A DNA stretch of 64,000 nucleotides from contig NZ_VTFT01000001.1 in assembly GCF_008244685.1 (NCBI RefSeq), positions 2,211,248-2,275,247 on the forward strand. Direction: 5' to 3'. Below the pieces are notes generated by a model. That model was not told the DNA's origin. It saw nothing but the letters and a program-made list of their open reading frames with translations, and ran no database searches. The DNA is from Luteimonas viscosa. Its GTDB lineage: Bacteria; Pseudomonadota; Gammaproteobacteria; Xanthomonadales; Xanthomonadaceae. Shown piece after piece: positions 11,783 through 20,845 of this stretch. Position numbers and translations under genes: made by a program. Each line of letters starts with the position of its first letter. Position 1 is the stretch's first letter.

Positions 11783-12601
11783 TCACTGGCGCAGGTCGCG
11801 ACGCGCTGCGGGTGGCGCGATCCCGGCGCTGCCGCGCCAGGGATTGATGTCGAGCCCGCCGCGGCGGGTGTAGCGCGCCTCCACCGACAGCGCTTCCGGC
11901 CGGCAGCGTGCGAGCAGGTCGACGAAGATGCGTTCGACGCACTGCTCGTGGAATCCCGCGTGTTCGCGGAACGAGACCAGATAGCGCAGCAGCGCCGCGC
12001 GATCGATGCGCGGTCCGCGATAGGCGATGGAGACGCTGGCCCAGTCCGGCTGGCCGGTGACCGGGCAGTTCGACTTCAGCAGCTCGCTGCGCAGGACCTC
12101 GGAGACGTTCCCGCCGGCGTCCGCGTGCAGCAGGCCCGCGTCGGGCGGGCCATAGGTCTCGATCGCGATATCGAGCCCGTCGATGCAGGCCGCCTCGTCG
12201 ATGATGTCGCCTTCGAACGGAGGCAGGCCGAAGGCGAAGCCGACCGGCGCGCCCGCGGACCGCGACAGGTCCTCGGCGATGCGGCTGCTCAGCGCCTCGG
12301 CCGTGTCGAATCGCGTCGAGTTCAGCGAGTTGAGGTAGAGCTTGAGCGATTTCGATTCGACCAGGTTCGGCGACGTGGCCGGCACGGTGATGGTCGCCGT
12401 CGCCGCCTGTGGCTTGCCGCGTCCGTCCAGCCAGGACAGTTCGTACGCATGCCAGCGGTCGTGGCCTGCGAACGGCAGCGCCTCGCCGATCCCGAGTTCG
12501 CCCCGCGCCGGCGCGCGCGGGATCGGGAACAGCAGCGAGGGGTCGTAGTGCGCGGGGTACGCGACTTCGCGGCCGAGGGGGGAGTGGTCGGGGGTGGGCA
12601 T
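11783..12601 (-). CDS. queF: NADPH-dependent 7-cyano-7-deazaguanine reductase QueF
   Basis: 272 residues, the long (YqcD/E. coli type) bimodular QueF. It reduces preQ0 to preQ1 in queuosine biosynthesis. The substrate-binding motif is [16 protein letters not shown], and the catalytic Cys lies in [13 protein letters not shown]. The catalytic region is followed by [15 protein letters not shown] and [13 protein letters not shown]. The ATG at 12601 ([10 protein letters not shown]) matches the family start. No other queuosine gene is adjacent. Confidence 0.95.
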   Translation of the reverse strand: MPTPDHSPLGREVAYPAHYDPSLLFPIPRAPARGELGIGEALPFAGHDRWHAYELSWLDGRGKPQAATATITVPATSPNLVESKSLKLYLNSLNSTRFDTAEALSSRIAEDLSRSAGAPVGFAFGLPPFEGDIIDEAACIDGLDIAIETYGPPDAGLLHADAGGNVSEVLRSELLKSNCPVTGQPDWASVSIAYRGPRIDRAALLRYLVSFREHAGFHEQCVERIFVDLLARCRPEALSVEARYTRRGGLDINPWRGSAGIAPPAARRDLRQ

Positions 12602-12694
12602 GGGGGCATTCTAGGGGCGAGTGCAGCGTGGGTCCGTCGTCATCGCGAGCGGCGCTGTTGATTCTCTCGCCAGCCGGCGCATGCCCACGTAGAT

Positions 12695-13225
12695 CTACTG
12701 CACATACACCAGATAGTCCGTCACTCCCGGATCCACCCCAAGCTGCTGCATCAGCGTCGTCACCTGCCCGCGATGATGGGTCTGGTGGTTGAACAGGTGC
12801 GCTGCCGCGATCCAGGCGGGATGTTCGCGCTGTCGTCCATTGGAGGTGCGGTAGCGCATCGTCGTGGCGAGCAGCGTGTCGGTCAGTTCGGTCGCCCAGC
12901 GCACGATGACTTCGTCGGTTGCACGCCGTTGTGCGTGCAGTTCGTCGAAGTCCGCGTACAGTTCGTGGCGCAGCGAGGGAAACGTGTGCACGAGGGCGGC
13001 ATCGGCCAGCGACGTCATCGCGGGAAACGCGGTGGCGAAGCGGCCGAGCCAGATGCGGTCGGCGAGCAGGATGTGGTTGAGGGTGCCGTGGATCGATCCG
13101 AAGAACGCGCCCAGGTCTCGCTTGCGCTGTTCATCGCCCAGTTCCGACACCCGGTCGAACAGGTTGTGGTTGAACTCGAGATTGTATTTCGCGAAGCCGC
13201 GGAACTGGTCCTGGTGCGCGCCCAT
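12695..13225 (-). CDS. DinB-family protein
   Basis: 176 residues forming the four-helix DinB/YfiT-like fold. Putative metal-binding His residues lie in LNHILLADRIW and in AAHLFNHQTHHRGQVTTL; the spacing fits the DinB pattern. Members are often metal-dependent thiol transferases (bacillithiol or mycothiol related) or of unknown function in proteobacteria. It lies 30 bp after the upstream M20 gene's stop on the same strand, so cotranscription is likely. Confidence 0.85.
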   Translation of the reverse strand: MGAHQDQFRGFAKYNLEFNHNLFDRVSELGDEQRKRDLGAFFGSIHGTLNHILLADRIWLGRFATAFPAMTSLADAALVHTFPSLRHELYADFDELHAQRRATDEVIVRWATELTDTLLATTMRYRTSNGRQREHPAWIAAAHLFNHQTHHRGQVTTLMQQLGVDPGVTDYLVYVQ

Positions 13226-13255
13226 GTCGTTTCCTTGCCGGGCCGGGGCCGCGGG

Positions 13256-14563
13256 TCAGGTGCCGGACCCTTCGAGGTAGTCCAGCGCCACCTGCAGCAT
13301 CGCGCGGAAGCCGACGTCGAGCGCGCCTTCGTCGAGATAGAACTCCGGCGAGTGGTTGCTGGCCGCGGTGCGCGGGTCGGTGCCCTCCGGCGTGGCGCCG
13401 ACGAAGAAGTACAGCCCCGGCACCTCGCGGGCGAAGAACGAGAAGTCCTCGGCGCCGGTGATCAGGCCGGGATCGACCACGTTGCCGGCGCCGACCGCAG
13501 CCTCCAGGCTCGGCACCAGCCGCGCGGTGAGCGCGGGATCGTTGGCGGTCACCGGATAGTTGTGGTCGAGCGGGATGGTGGCGTCGATGGTCGCGCCGTG
13601 CGCGGCGGCGACGTGTTCGGACACGTTGCGCAGGTCCTCGAAGATCGCCTCGCGCATGCCGTCGTCGAAGGTGCGGATGGTGCCGATCAGTTCCACCGAG
13701 TCGGGAATGATGTTGTGGCGGATGCCGCCCTTGACCGCGCCGAAGGTCACCACCGCCGGCAACCTGGTGATGTCGGTGCGGCGGCTGACGATGCTCTGCG
13801 CGGTGGACACGAGGTCGGCGGCGGCGACGATCGGATCGACCCCGTTCCATGGCCGCGAGCCGTGCGTCTGCCGGCCCTTCACCGTGATCTCGAACGTGTC
13901 CGATGCCGCCATCATCGGCCCGGGCCGGACCGAGACCTGGCCGACGTTGAGCGCCGAACCCACGTGCAGGCCGAAAACCGCGTCCGGCCTGAAATCGTCG
14001 AACACACCCTGTGCCAGCATTTCCTTCGCGCCACCCACCTCGCCCTCGGGAACGCCCTCCTCCGCAGGCTGGAACAGGAACATCACCTCGCCCGGCAGTT
14101 CGTCCTTCATCGCCACCAGCGCCTCGGCCAGGCCCATCAGGATCGCCACGTGCGCGTCGTGGCCGCAGGCATGCATCACGCCGACGGTCTCGCCGCGGAA
14201 GGTGGTGGTGACCTTCGACGCGAACGGCACGTCGACCCGTTCGGTCACCGGCAGCGCATCCATGTCGGCGCGCAGCGCGATGCGCGGGCCGGGCCTGCCG
14301 CCCTTGAGCACGGCGGTCACGCCGGTGGTGGCGATGCCGGTCTTCGGCTCCAGCCCGAGCGCGCGCAGGTGGTCGGCGACCAGCGCGGCGGTGCGGGTTT
14401 CGCGATTGCCCAGCTCCGGATGCTGGTGGATGTCGCGGCGCCATTCCACGACCCTGGCCTGCACGCGCTGTGCGGCCTCGGCGACCTCGCCGCGCTGCGC
14501 GGCCCCGGCGGGGAACGGTGCGATCGCGACAAGCAGGCAGCAGGCGAGCAGGGAACGGGACAT
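13256..14563 (-). CDS. Secreted M20 family metallo-amidohydrolase (copy 1)
   Basis: 435 residues with an N-terminal signal peptide (MSRSLLACCLLVAIAPFPAG). The M20D amidohydrolase signatures are RRDIHQHPELGNRETRT, ALRADMDALPV, HACGHDAHVAIL (metal ligands) and FQPAEEG. A dimerisation domain follows, then a closing GAEDFSFF. The family hydrolyses N-acyl amino acids, hippurate and similar amides. It is clearly paralogous to the protein at 15052-16359 along its whole length, with a VOC gene between them. Periplasmic location is expected. ATG 14563 is chosen for the signal peptide. Confidence 0.92.
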   Translation of the reverse strand: MSRSLLACCLLVAIAPFPAGAAQRGEVAEAAQRVQARVVEWRRDIHQHPELGNRETRTAALVADHLRALGLEPKTGIATTGVTAVLKGGRPGPRIALRADMDALPVTERVDVPFASKVTTTFRGETVGVMHACGHDAHVAILMGLAEALVAMKDELPGEVMFLFQPAEEGVPEGEVGGAKEMLAQGVFDDFRPDAVFGLHVGSALNVGQVSVRPGPMMAASDTFEITVKGRQTHGSRPWNGVDPIVAAADLVSTAQSIVSRRTDITRLPAVVTFGAVKGGIRHNIIPDSVELIGTIRTFDDGMREAIFEDLRNVSEHVAAAHGATIDATIPLDHNYPVTANDPALTARLVPSLEAAVGAGNVVDPGLITGAEDFSFFAREVPGLYFFVGATPEGTDPRTAASNHSPEFYLDEGALDVGFRAMLQVALDYLEGSGT

Positions 14564-14593
14564 GGGGAGTCTCCTGGCGGCAGTCACGGGATA

Positions 14594-15055
14594 TTAAACG
14601 CGGATGCCGGGGCCCGTCCGCCCCGTCGCACCGGCGGGGTCGCCGTCACCGCCGCCGTCGCGCCGCCACACCGCCTCGATGTTGTGGCCGTCGGGGTCGA
14701 GGACGAATGCCGCGTAGTACCCGTCGCCGTAGCGGGGCCGGTCGCCGGGCGGCCCGTGGTCGATGCCTCCTGCCGCCACCGCCGCGCGATGGAACGCATC
14801 CACCTGCGCCCGATCGCCCGCAACGAAGGCGACGTGCACGCGAAGGCTCGTTGGCGCATCGCTGCGCAACCAGAGCAGCGGATCGGGAGGGACACCGTAA
14901 CCCAGCGTGACGCCCCCGCGCGGGTTGGCGTGGCGGTCGAGCAGTCGCAGGCCCAGCGGCGCCAGCGCCTGCGTGTAGAAGCGTTCGCTGCGCGCGAGGT
15001 CGGCGACGGCGATGTCGAGGTGGTGGATGCGCGGCCGGTCCGCCGGCGCGGTCAT
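14594..15055 (-). CDS. VOC (glyoxalase/bleomycin-resistance) family protein
   Basis: 153 residues. HHLDIAVADLARSERFYTQA is the typical first beta-alpha-beta motif of the vicinal oxygen chelate fold, and YAAFVLDPDGHNIEAV is the second half with the metal-binding Glu. The ATG overlaps the TGA of the M20 copy upstream (ATGA at 15052-15055), so the two are translationally coupled. No substrate can be named. A C-terminal Gly/Asp/Pro-rich tail of about 18 residues is unstructured. Confidence 0.9.
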   Translation of the reverse strand: MTAPADRPRIHHLDIAVADLARSERFYTQALAPLGLRLLDRHANPRGGVTLGYGVPPDPLLWLRSDAPTSLRVHVAFVAGDRAQVDAFHRAAVAAGGIDHGPPGDRPRYGDGYYAAFVLDPDGHNIEAVWRRDGGGDGDPAGATGRTGPGIRV

Positions 15056-16359
15056 CGCGCGCTCGCCGCGCCATCCAGGAAGTCGACCGTCGCCTGCAGC
15101 ATCGCGCGCACGCCGAGGTCGAGCGCGCTTTCGTCCGGTGCGTACAGCGGCGAGTGGTTCATCGGCGCGCTCGCCAGGTCCTGGCCGCGTGGCGTGGTGC
15201 CGACGAAGAAGTACAGCCCCGGCACCACGTTGGAGAACTGCGAGAAATCCTCGGCGATCGTGTAGCGCGGCACCTCGACCACGTTGCCCGCGCCCGCCGC
15301 GCGCTCCAGCGACGGCCGCAGGCGCTCCACCAGCGCCGGATCGTTGCTGGTGGCCGGCGCGTTGCCGGCGACCTCGAGCGTCGCGCTGGCGCCGCTGGCC
15401 GCGGCGAAGTGCTCGGCGGTGTTGCGGAAGCGTGCGATCACGTCCTCGCGCACGCCGGCGTCGAAGGTGCGCAGGGTGCCGACCATCGTCGCCGCGTCGG
15501 GGATGATGTTGAAGCGCGTGCCCGACTGGATCTGGCCCGCCGTCAGCACCACCGGATGTGCGGTGATGTCGATCTGGCGGGCGATGATCGACTGCGCGCC
15601 CAGCAGCACCTGCGCGGCGACGGTGATCGGATCCACGCCGGCCCAGGGCTGCGAGCCGTGGGTCTGCCTGCCGGTGATCTCCAGGGTCCACTCGTCGGCG
15701 CTGGCCATGAACGGGCCGGCGCGCACGCCGATCTGTCCCGCGTGCAGGCGCGACCAGACGTGCAGGCCGAGTACCGCGTCGGGCTTGAAGTCGTCCCAGA
15801 TGCCCTCGTCGAGCATGCGCTTCGCGCCCGCCACCTCGCCGGGCACCGGCGGGCCTTCCTCGGCCGGCTGGAACACGAACATCACCTCGCCGGCCAGCTC
15901 CTCGCGCATCGAGGCCAGCGCTTCCGCCACGCCCATCAGGATCGCCACGTGCATGTCGTGGCCGCAGGCGTGCATCACCCCCACCGGCTGGCCGCGGTAC
16001 TCGCTCTTCACGGTGGACGCGAACGGCAGGCCGGTCGCCTCGGTGACCGGCAGCGCATCCATGTCGGCGCGCAGCGCGATCCGCGGGCCGGGCCTGCCGC
16101 CTTCCAGCACGGCGACCACGCCGGTCGGGCCGATGCCGGTGCGTGGTTCCATGCCGAGCGCGCGCAGGTGGTCGGCGACGACCTGCGCGGTGCGCGTTTC
16201 CTGGTTGCCGAGTTCGGGATGGCGGTGCAGGTCGCGCCGCCAGTCCACGACCTTCGGCTTCACCGCCTGCGCGCCGGCGGCGATGCGGTCGGGCGACTGC
16301 GCGCACGCGAGGGCGGGCAACAGGGCGAGCGCGAGCAGCGCGATGGCGGCACGGGACAT
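15052..16359 (-). CDS. Secreted M20 family metallo-amidohydrolase (copy 2)
   Basis: 435 residues, identical in length to copy 1. The signal peptide is MSRAAIALLALALLPALACA. Motifs are RRDLHRHPELGNQETRT, ALRADMDALPV, HACGHDMHVAIL, FQPAEEGPPVPGEV and AEDFSQF. High similarity to copy 1 throughout, plus the adjacent placement, indicates a local gene duplication later separated by, or spanning, the VOC gene. Differences in the lid region (SRLHAGQIGVRAGPFMAS versus SALNVGQVSVRPGPMMAA) may change substrate range. Confidence 0.92.
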   Translation of the reverse strand: MSRAAIALLALALLPALACAQSPDRIAAGAQAVKPKVVDWRRDLHRHPELGNQETRTAQVVADHLRALGMEPRTGIGPTGVVAVLEGGRPGPRIALRADMDALPVTEATGLPFASTVKSEYRGQPVGVMHACGHDMHVAILMGVAEALASMREELAGEVMFVFQPAEEGPPVPGEVAGAKRMLDEGIWDDFKPDAVLGLHVWSRLHAGQIGVRAGPFMASADEWTLEITGRQTHGSQPWAGVDPITVAAQVLLGAQSIIARQIDITAHPVVLTAGQIQSGTRFNIIPDAATMVGTLRTFDAGVREDVIARFRNTAEHFAAASGASATLEVAGNAPATSNDPALVERLRPSLERAAGAGNVVEVPRYTIAEDFSQFSNVVPGLYFFVGTTPRGQDLASAPMNHSPLYAPDESALDLGVRAMLQATVDFLDGAASAR

Positions 16360-16500
16360 GCGGGCTTCCGGTAGCGGGATGTCGACATCCTATGCCAGTC
16401 GGATGCCGGCCGCGGCTGGAGGGCTCCCTGCAGCGTGCGTGGGTCCGGGACGCGACGACCCGCGATCCAGTGGCGACAACGTGCGATGCGGATCGATCCG

Positions 16501-17145
16501 CTACGGAAAACTCGTCACCGCGGCCCCGCCCCCGCCACCCGTCGATGCCTGGGCGCCACCGTCGTCACGGCTGCCGGCGGGCGCGGGCTGCGGCACCGGC
16601 TCCCCGCGCCAGCGCCGCGTCGCGCGCTGGAAGAACAGGCTGTTGGGCACGCGCAGCAGGCTCTCGCCGCCGGCGGGATGGGTTTCCTCGAGGGTCACGA
16701 AGATCAGGTTCATGTCCACCACGCGGCCGGCGAGGCCCGCGCGTTCGCCGTTCTCCAGCAGTTCGATGTGGTCGTGCAGCCGGAACGGGCGCGTGAGCAA
16801 CAGCAGCAGCGAGCAGAACACGTTGGTCAGCACGCTCCAGGCGGCGAAGAACGCGACCGCCGCCACCGCGGCGAACCCGGTGAACGCGGTCCACAGCACG
16901 CCGCCGGACACACCGAAGCGTTCCAGGATCATCAGCAGCGCACCGAACCCGATCACGAAGCCGGACAGCCGGCGCGCGCTGACCACGATCTGGATCGGCA
17001 GGTCGTAGCGCCGGTGCAGGCGGTTGACCAGGCGCCGCGCCAGCCAGCGCAGCACCAGCGCGCCGACCACGATCGCCAGCACCTGCAGCACCAGGTTGAT
17101 CTCGCCGAGCCAGACGTGGAGCCAGGGCGGCAGGTAGGCTTTCAT
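16501..17145 (-). CDS. Short MscS-family mechanosensitive channel
   Basis: 214 residues, shorter than E. coli MscS (286). The N-terminus holds membrane segments (LVLQVLAIVVGALVLRWLA, LSGFVIGFGALLMIL). The pore-lining glycine/alanine helix is about GFAAVAAVAFFAAWSVLTN. The beta domain follows, with LTRPFRLHDHIEL, then VDMNLIFVTLEETH and RVPNSLFF. The large C-terminal cage domain is replaced by a low-complexity Pro/Gly tail. It should act as an osmotic safety valve in the inner membrane. Confidence 0.87.
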   Translation of the reverse strand: MKAYLPPWLHVWLGEINLVLQVLAIVVGALVLRWLARRLVNRLHRRYDLPIQIVVSARRLSGFVIGFGALLMILERFGVSGGVLWTAFTGFAAVAAVAFFAAWSVLTNVFCSLLLLLTRPFRLHDHIELLENGERAGLAGRVVDMNLIFVTLEETHPAGGESLLRVPNSLFFQRATRRWRGEPVPQPAPAGSRDDGGAQASTGGGGGAAVTSFP

Positions 17146-17367
17146 CGACGAGGGGACCAGGGCGGCGCGGCGAGCGGGGGTTCCATTCTAGATCCTGCGC
17201 CTGGCATCTCCGGGGCGGATCGCGGCGCGCGACCGCTGCCGGCGACGGAGAGCGACGCCGGTCCGGGCGCATGCCAGCGGCATCGTGCGATCGACGTGCA
17301 GCGCGATGCGGACCGCGCATGCTGCACGACAGCAATCATCATGACCGCGACCGCGGCGGCGGGACGG

Positions 17368-17373
17368 TATGAT
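17368..17373 (+). promoter_or_regulatory. Possible -10 element for the aldolase gene
   Basis: TATGAT lies about 60 bp before the aldolase GTG, in an otherwise very G+C-rich stretch. No good -35 is visible 17 bp upstream, so the promoter is weakly supported. Confidence 0.35.
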
Positions 17374-17432
17374 CTTGGAGCTTCCGCGCGATCCCGCGCC
17401 CTCCCGTCCGCCAGCACAGGAACGACACCGAC

Positions 17433-18326
17433 GTGGCCATCCATCCGCAGCAACGTGACCGCATCGCCTCCGGCAAGGGCTTCATCGCCGCGCTCGACCA
17501 GAGCGGCGGCAGCACGCCCAAGGCGCTCAAGCTCTACGGCGTCGACGAATCGGCGTACTCGAACGAGAAGGAAATGTTCGACCAGGTGCACGCCATGCGC
17601 ACCCGCATCGTCACCAGCCCCGCGTTCACCGGCGAGCGCGTGCTCGGCGCGATCCTGTTCGAGCGCACCATGGACGACGATTTCGGCGGCAAGAACGCGG
17701 TGGCCTACCTGTGGGAGGACAAGGGCGTGGTGCCGTTCCTGAAGATCGACAAGGGCCTGGCCGACGAGGCGGACGGCGTGCAGAAGATGAAGCCGATCCC
17801 CGGCCTGGCCGACCTGCTGGCACGGGCCAAGGCCCGAGGCGTGTTCGGCACCAAGGAACGCTCGGTGATCAAGTCGCTCAATCCCGCCGGCATCGCGGCG
17901 GTGCTCGACCAGCAGTTCGAGCTCGGCCGGCAGGTGCTCGATGCCGGCCTGGTGCCGATCATCGAACCGGAAGTCGACATCAATTCGGCCGACAAGCAGG
18001 CGATCGAGGCCGAACTGAAGAAGGGCCTGCTCGAGCGGCTGGACCGGCTCGATGCGTCCACGCCGGTGATGCTCAAGCTGACGCTGCCGGAGGTCGACGG
18101 CGACTTCGCCGAGCTGGTCGCGCATCCGGCCGTGCTCAAGGTGGTGGCGCTGTCCGGCGGCTACAGCCGCGACGACGCGAATGCGAAGCTCGCGCGCAAC
18201 CCCGGCGTGATCGCCAGCTTCAGCCGCGCGCTGAGCGAAGGGCTGAGCGCACAGCAGGACGACGACGCGTTCAACAAGACGCTCGACACCTCGATCGAAT
18301 CGATCTACCGCGCGTCGATCGCCTGA
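17433..18326 (+). CDS. fda: Class I fructose-bisphosphate aldolase
   Basis: 297 residues, close in size and sequence to the Staphylococcus-type class I aldolase (Fda). It cleaves fructose-1,6-bisphosphate through a Schiff base. Signatures are GKGFIAALDQSGGSTPKAL, ILFERTMDDDFGGK, VPFLKIDKGL, VPIIEPEVDI, the Schiff-base lysine Lys215 in VMLKLTLPE, and VALSGGYSRDDAN. The start is GTG at 17433, giving M-A-I-H-P-Q-Q. A strong terminator follows at 18348, so the gene is monocistronic. Confidence 0.95.
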   Translation: MAIHPQQRDRIASGKGFIAALDQSGGSTPKALKLYGVDESAYSNEKEMFDQVHAMRTRIVTSPAFTGERVLGAILFERTMDDDFGGKNAVAYLWEDKGVVPFLKIDKGLADEADGVQKMKPIPGLADLLARAKARGVFGTKERSVIKSLNPAGIAAVLDQQFELGRQVLDAGLVPIIEPEVDINSADKQAIEAELKKGLLERLDRLDASTPVMLKLTLPEVDGDFAELVAHPAVLKVVALSGGYSRDDANAKLARNPGVIASFSRALSEGLSAQQDDDAFNKTLDTSIESIYRASIA

Positions 18327-18347
18327 GGCCGCGTCAGTGGCATCGGA

Positions 18348-18374
18348 AAGCCGGCGCGCAGGCGCCGGCTTTTT
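18348..18374 (+). terminator. Rho-independent terminator after aldolase
   Basis: A 10-bp perfect stem AAGCCGGCGC/GCGCCGGCTT (18348-18357, 18362-18371) with a 4-base loop. The distal arm runs into a T tract. It starts 22 bp after the aldolase stop. Confidence 0.93.
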
Positions 18375-18583
18375 CATGGGCGCCCCACCCACGCATGCAG
18401 GCATTGCTCCATCGCATTGCGACCTGATCGGTCCCGCCCCGACCGCCAGGCCTTCGCAGCGAATGTCCTCCGCCATCCGCCTGCAGGCGGATGCCTCCCC
18501 CTTGATTTCGCCGCGAAGGCCCGGCGGCCGGGGCGGGACTCGGCTTGCGGGCGCAGGCGCGCGTCGCATCGCCGCGCGTTGCC

Positions 18584-19435
18584 TCAGCGGAACACCACCG
18601 TGCGATGTCCGTTGAGCAGGATGCGATGCTCCACGTGCAGCCGCACCGCGCGCGCCAGCACGCGCGATTCCACGTCGCTGCCGATCCGGATCAGCGAAGC
18701 GGGCGTCATCGCATGGTCCACGTGGGCCACGTCCTGCTCGATGATCGGGCCTTCGTCGAGCTCGCGGGTCACGTAGTGCGCGGTGGCGCCGATGATCTTG
18801 ACCCCGCGCGCGTGCGCCTGGTGGTAGGGCTGGGCGCTCTTGAAGCTGGGAAGGAAGCTGTGGTGGATGTTGATCGCGCGGCCGGCGAGCGCATCGCACA
18901 GGGCGGGCGAGAGGATCTGCATGTAGCGCGCCAGCACCACCAGGTCGATGCGCTCGCGCTCGACCAGCTCGAGCAGCCGGCCCTCCTGCGCCGCGCGGTT
19001 GCCGGCATCGACCGGAAGATGGTGGAACGGCACGCGGTAGGAGGCGGCCAGCGGCGCGAAGTCGGTATGGTTGGAGACGACCGCCGCGATGTCGGCACGC
19101 AGCTGCCGGCTGTGGGTGCGGAACAGCAGGTCGTTGAGGCAGTGGCCCTGCCGGCTGACCAGCACCAGCAGCCGTGCGCGCCGGCGGGCGTCGTGCAGCT
19201 GCCAGTCCATCGCGTGCGCCTCGGCGAGCCGCGAGAAGGGCGCGTGCACCAGGTCGATGCGCGCCGGCTCGGGCGTGTCGAAGTGCACGCGCAGGAAGAA
19301 GCGGCCCGACTCCGGGTCGCCGAACTGCTGCGCATCGAGGATGTTGCAGCCGTGCTCGAACAGCAGGCCGGAGACACCGTAGACGATACCGGTGCGATCC
19401 GGGCAGGACAGGGTGAGGACGTGGTCGCGGGGCAT
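18584..19435 (-). CDS. purU: Formyltetrahydrofolate deformylase PurU
   Basis: 283 residues. The N-terminal ACT domain starts HVLTLSCPDRTGIVYGVSGL. The catalytic formyl-transferase-like domain has VLARYMQILSPALCDALAGR, then INIHHSFLPSF (catalytic His) and GVKIIGATAHYVT with an Asp in LDEGPIIEQDV. It hydrolyses 10-formyl-THF to formate and THF, balancing one-carbon pools and supplying formate to PurT. ATG 19435 is chosen because it begins the ACT domain. A 542-bp repeat-filled gap lies upstream. Confidence 0.95.
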   Translation of the reverse strand: MPRDHVLTLSCPDRTGIVYGVSGLLFEHGCNILDAQQFGDPESGRFFLRVHFDTPEPARIDLVHAPFSRLAEAHAMDWQLHDARRRARLLVLVSRQGHCLNDLLFRTHSRQLRADIAAVVSNHTDFAPLAASYRVPFHHLPVDAGNRAAQEGRLLELVERERIDLVVLARYMQILSPALCDALAGRAINIHHSFLPSFKSAQPYHQAHARGVKIIGATAHYVTRELDEGPIIEQDVAHVDHAMTPASLIRIGSDVESRVLARAVRLHVEHRILLNGHRTVVFR

Positions 19436-19582
19436 CTGCGGCGGTGCGGGGGGCGATCGCGGGACTATGTCACAGCCGGCTGCGGGGCCGGATGACCGTT
19501 GCCGGTGCAACCAGGCGAGGTCGATGTTCGCTCCGACGCTGTCGTCCCGTCCCGACGCCGTCACTCTCACCACCGCTTCCGA

Positions 19583-19753
19583 CTACCGCTGATGCCGCCA
19601 GTCTTTGCCGCCTCTGCCAGCTATTGCGATGCTGCCGGTCTTTGCCGCCGCATTCGGCTACCGCGATGCCGTCGGCTTTTGCCGCCGCAGTCGGCTACCG
19701 CGATGCTGTCGGCTTCTGCCGCCGCACTCGGCTGCCGCGATGCTGTCATCCCG
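19583..19753. repeat. 37-bp tandem repeat, about 4.5 copies
   Basis: Units begin at 19583 (diverged), 19620, 19657, 19694 and 19731, exactly 37 bp apart for the last four. Each reads roughly GCTACCGCGATGCTGTCGGC then TTTTGCCGCCGCA. Copies 3 and 4 are nearly identical. There are no spacers, so this is a minisatellite and not a CRISPR. It lies upstream of purU, in a region without a gene. Confidence 0.85.
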
Positions 19754-19816
19754 AGCGTAGCGAGGGATCTCGCTTCCTGCAGGGAGCAGCAGATCCCTCG
19801 CTACGCTCGGGATGAC
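19745..19816. repeat. Perfect 26-bp inverted repeat with 20-bp loop
   Basis: The arms at 19745-19770 and 19791-19816 are exact reverse complements, containing CCCGAGCGTAGCGAGGG. This is a widespread proteobacterial intergenic palindrome. The left arm overlaps the last 37-bp repeat, and the right arm runs into a short direct-repeat tract, 19811-19886. That tract contains about five GATGACAGGT/AATGACAGGT units spaced 12-17 bp apart. It could act as a bidirectional terminator or as a mobile palindromic unit. Confidence 0.85.
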
Positions 19817-19977
19817 AGGTGCGAAATGACAGGTGCGGGACGACAGGTCCGGGATGACAGGTGCCAAATGACAGGTACGGGATGAGGGTGCGGCGGGAAA
19901 CGATGGATACGAACAGCGCCTGGATCGAAGTGAACCGGACGGAGGAAACAACGTCGCCGCCGCGGCCCTGGCACGGC

Positions 19978-20235
19978 CTACAGCCCCGTCTGCCGCTTCA
20001 CCGCATCTTCGTGCAGCGATTCGTTGAGCTGGTCGACCACGGTGGTCCAGCGCGCGTCGGCGCGCAGCTGTTCGGCGAGGAACTGGCGCTGGCCCTCGCT
20101 CCAGTACGGAGCGTCGGCGATGTGCACCCCGCCCGGCAGCTGGTGCCTGCCGATGAATGCGGCGATCGCCTCGTGGTCGGCGTCGAGGCCGAGCTGCAGG
20201 AACAGGTTGGTCATGTTCGGCGTGGTTTCGTCCAT
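19978..20235 (-). CDS. DUF2789 family protein
   Basis: 85 residues. MTNLFLQLGLDADHEAIAAF, GGVHIADAPYWSEGQRQFL and WTTVVDQLNESL match the DUF2789 pattern (short alpha-helical proteins of gammaproteobacteria, function unknown). GGAG lies 6 bases before ATG 20235. A second in-frame ATG seven codons in (MTNLF) is the start seen in many relatives. Confidence 0.85.
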   Translation of the reverse strand: MDETTPNMTNLFLQLGLDADHEAIAAFIGRHQLPGGVHIADAPYWSEGQRQFLAEQLRADARWTTVVDQLNESLHEDAVKRQTGL

Positions 20236-20446
20236 GCGGGGCTCCGGGTCTGGCGGGGTCGTCGCTCATCTTTTTTTCGCGCGGGCGCCATCGGCTGCGG
20301 ACGCCGGGCTCCGGTCGTCTGGATGTCCCGACGACGCGCCCGAAGGCGCTCTTGTGGTGCGAAGGGCGGATGCTGGCGCATCCGGGATCGCAGCAGCTCC
20401 GCCACCGCGGCAAAGTCGCGTGAGCGACGGAGTGGCGGCCCGGCGC

Positions 20447-20845
20447 TCAGCCCGGGGGCAAGGCCGGCACCGGCGCCGGCGCGCCGGCCTCGTCCAGCGC
20501 CACCATGACGAAGCGCCCGCGCGTGCACAGTTCGCGCCGGCCGCTGTGCAGGTCTTCGGTGAACACTTCCACCTGCACCTGCATCGAGGTGCTGCCGACC
20601 TCGACCACGCGCGCGATGGTCTCGACCAGTTGCCCCTGGCGGATCGGCAGGCGGAAGTCGACCTGGTCCGAGCGCGCGGTGACCACGGTGCGCCGTGCGT
20701 AGCGCGAAGCGGCGATGAAGGCGGCCTTGTCCATCCACGCCAGCGCCTGGCCGCCGAACAGGGTGCCGAGGTGGTTGGTGTGGTCGGGGAACACGATCTC
20801 CAGCATCCGCGCCTCGACGGCGGGCGCATCGGAAGCGGGCGTCAT
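20447..20845 (-). CDS. Acyl-CoA thioesterase, hotdog fold (YciA-like)
   Basis: 132 residues. The hotdog signatures are FPDHTNHLGTLFGGQALAWM, with the conserved Asn-His and Gly-Gly, and ARSDQVDFRLPIRQGQLVET. ELCTRGRFVMVALD forms the last strands. Relatives hydrolyse short- to long-chain acyl-CoAs in the cytoplasm. ATG 20845 overlaps the TGA of the upstream thioredoxin-like gene (ATGA), so translation is coupled. The C-terminal APAPVPALPPG tail is short and disordered. Confidence 0.88.
   Translation of the reverse strand: MTPASDAPAVEARMLEIVFPDHTNHLGTLFGGQALAWMDKAAFIAASRYARRTVVTARSDQVDFRLPIRQGQLVETIARVVEVGSTSMQVQVEVFTEDLHSGRRELCTRGRFVMVALDEAGAPAPVPALPPG

Noticed and set aside
19583-19753. CRISPR array
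   Set aside because: Repeats are contiguous 37-bp units with no spacers and no cas genes nearby.
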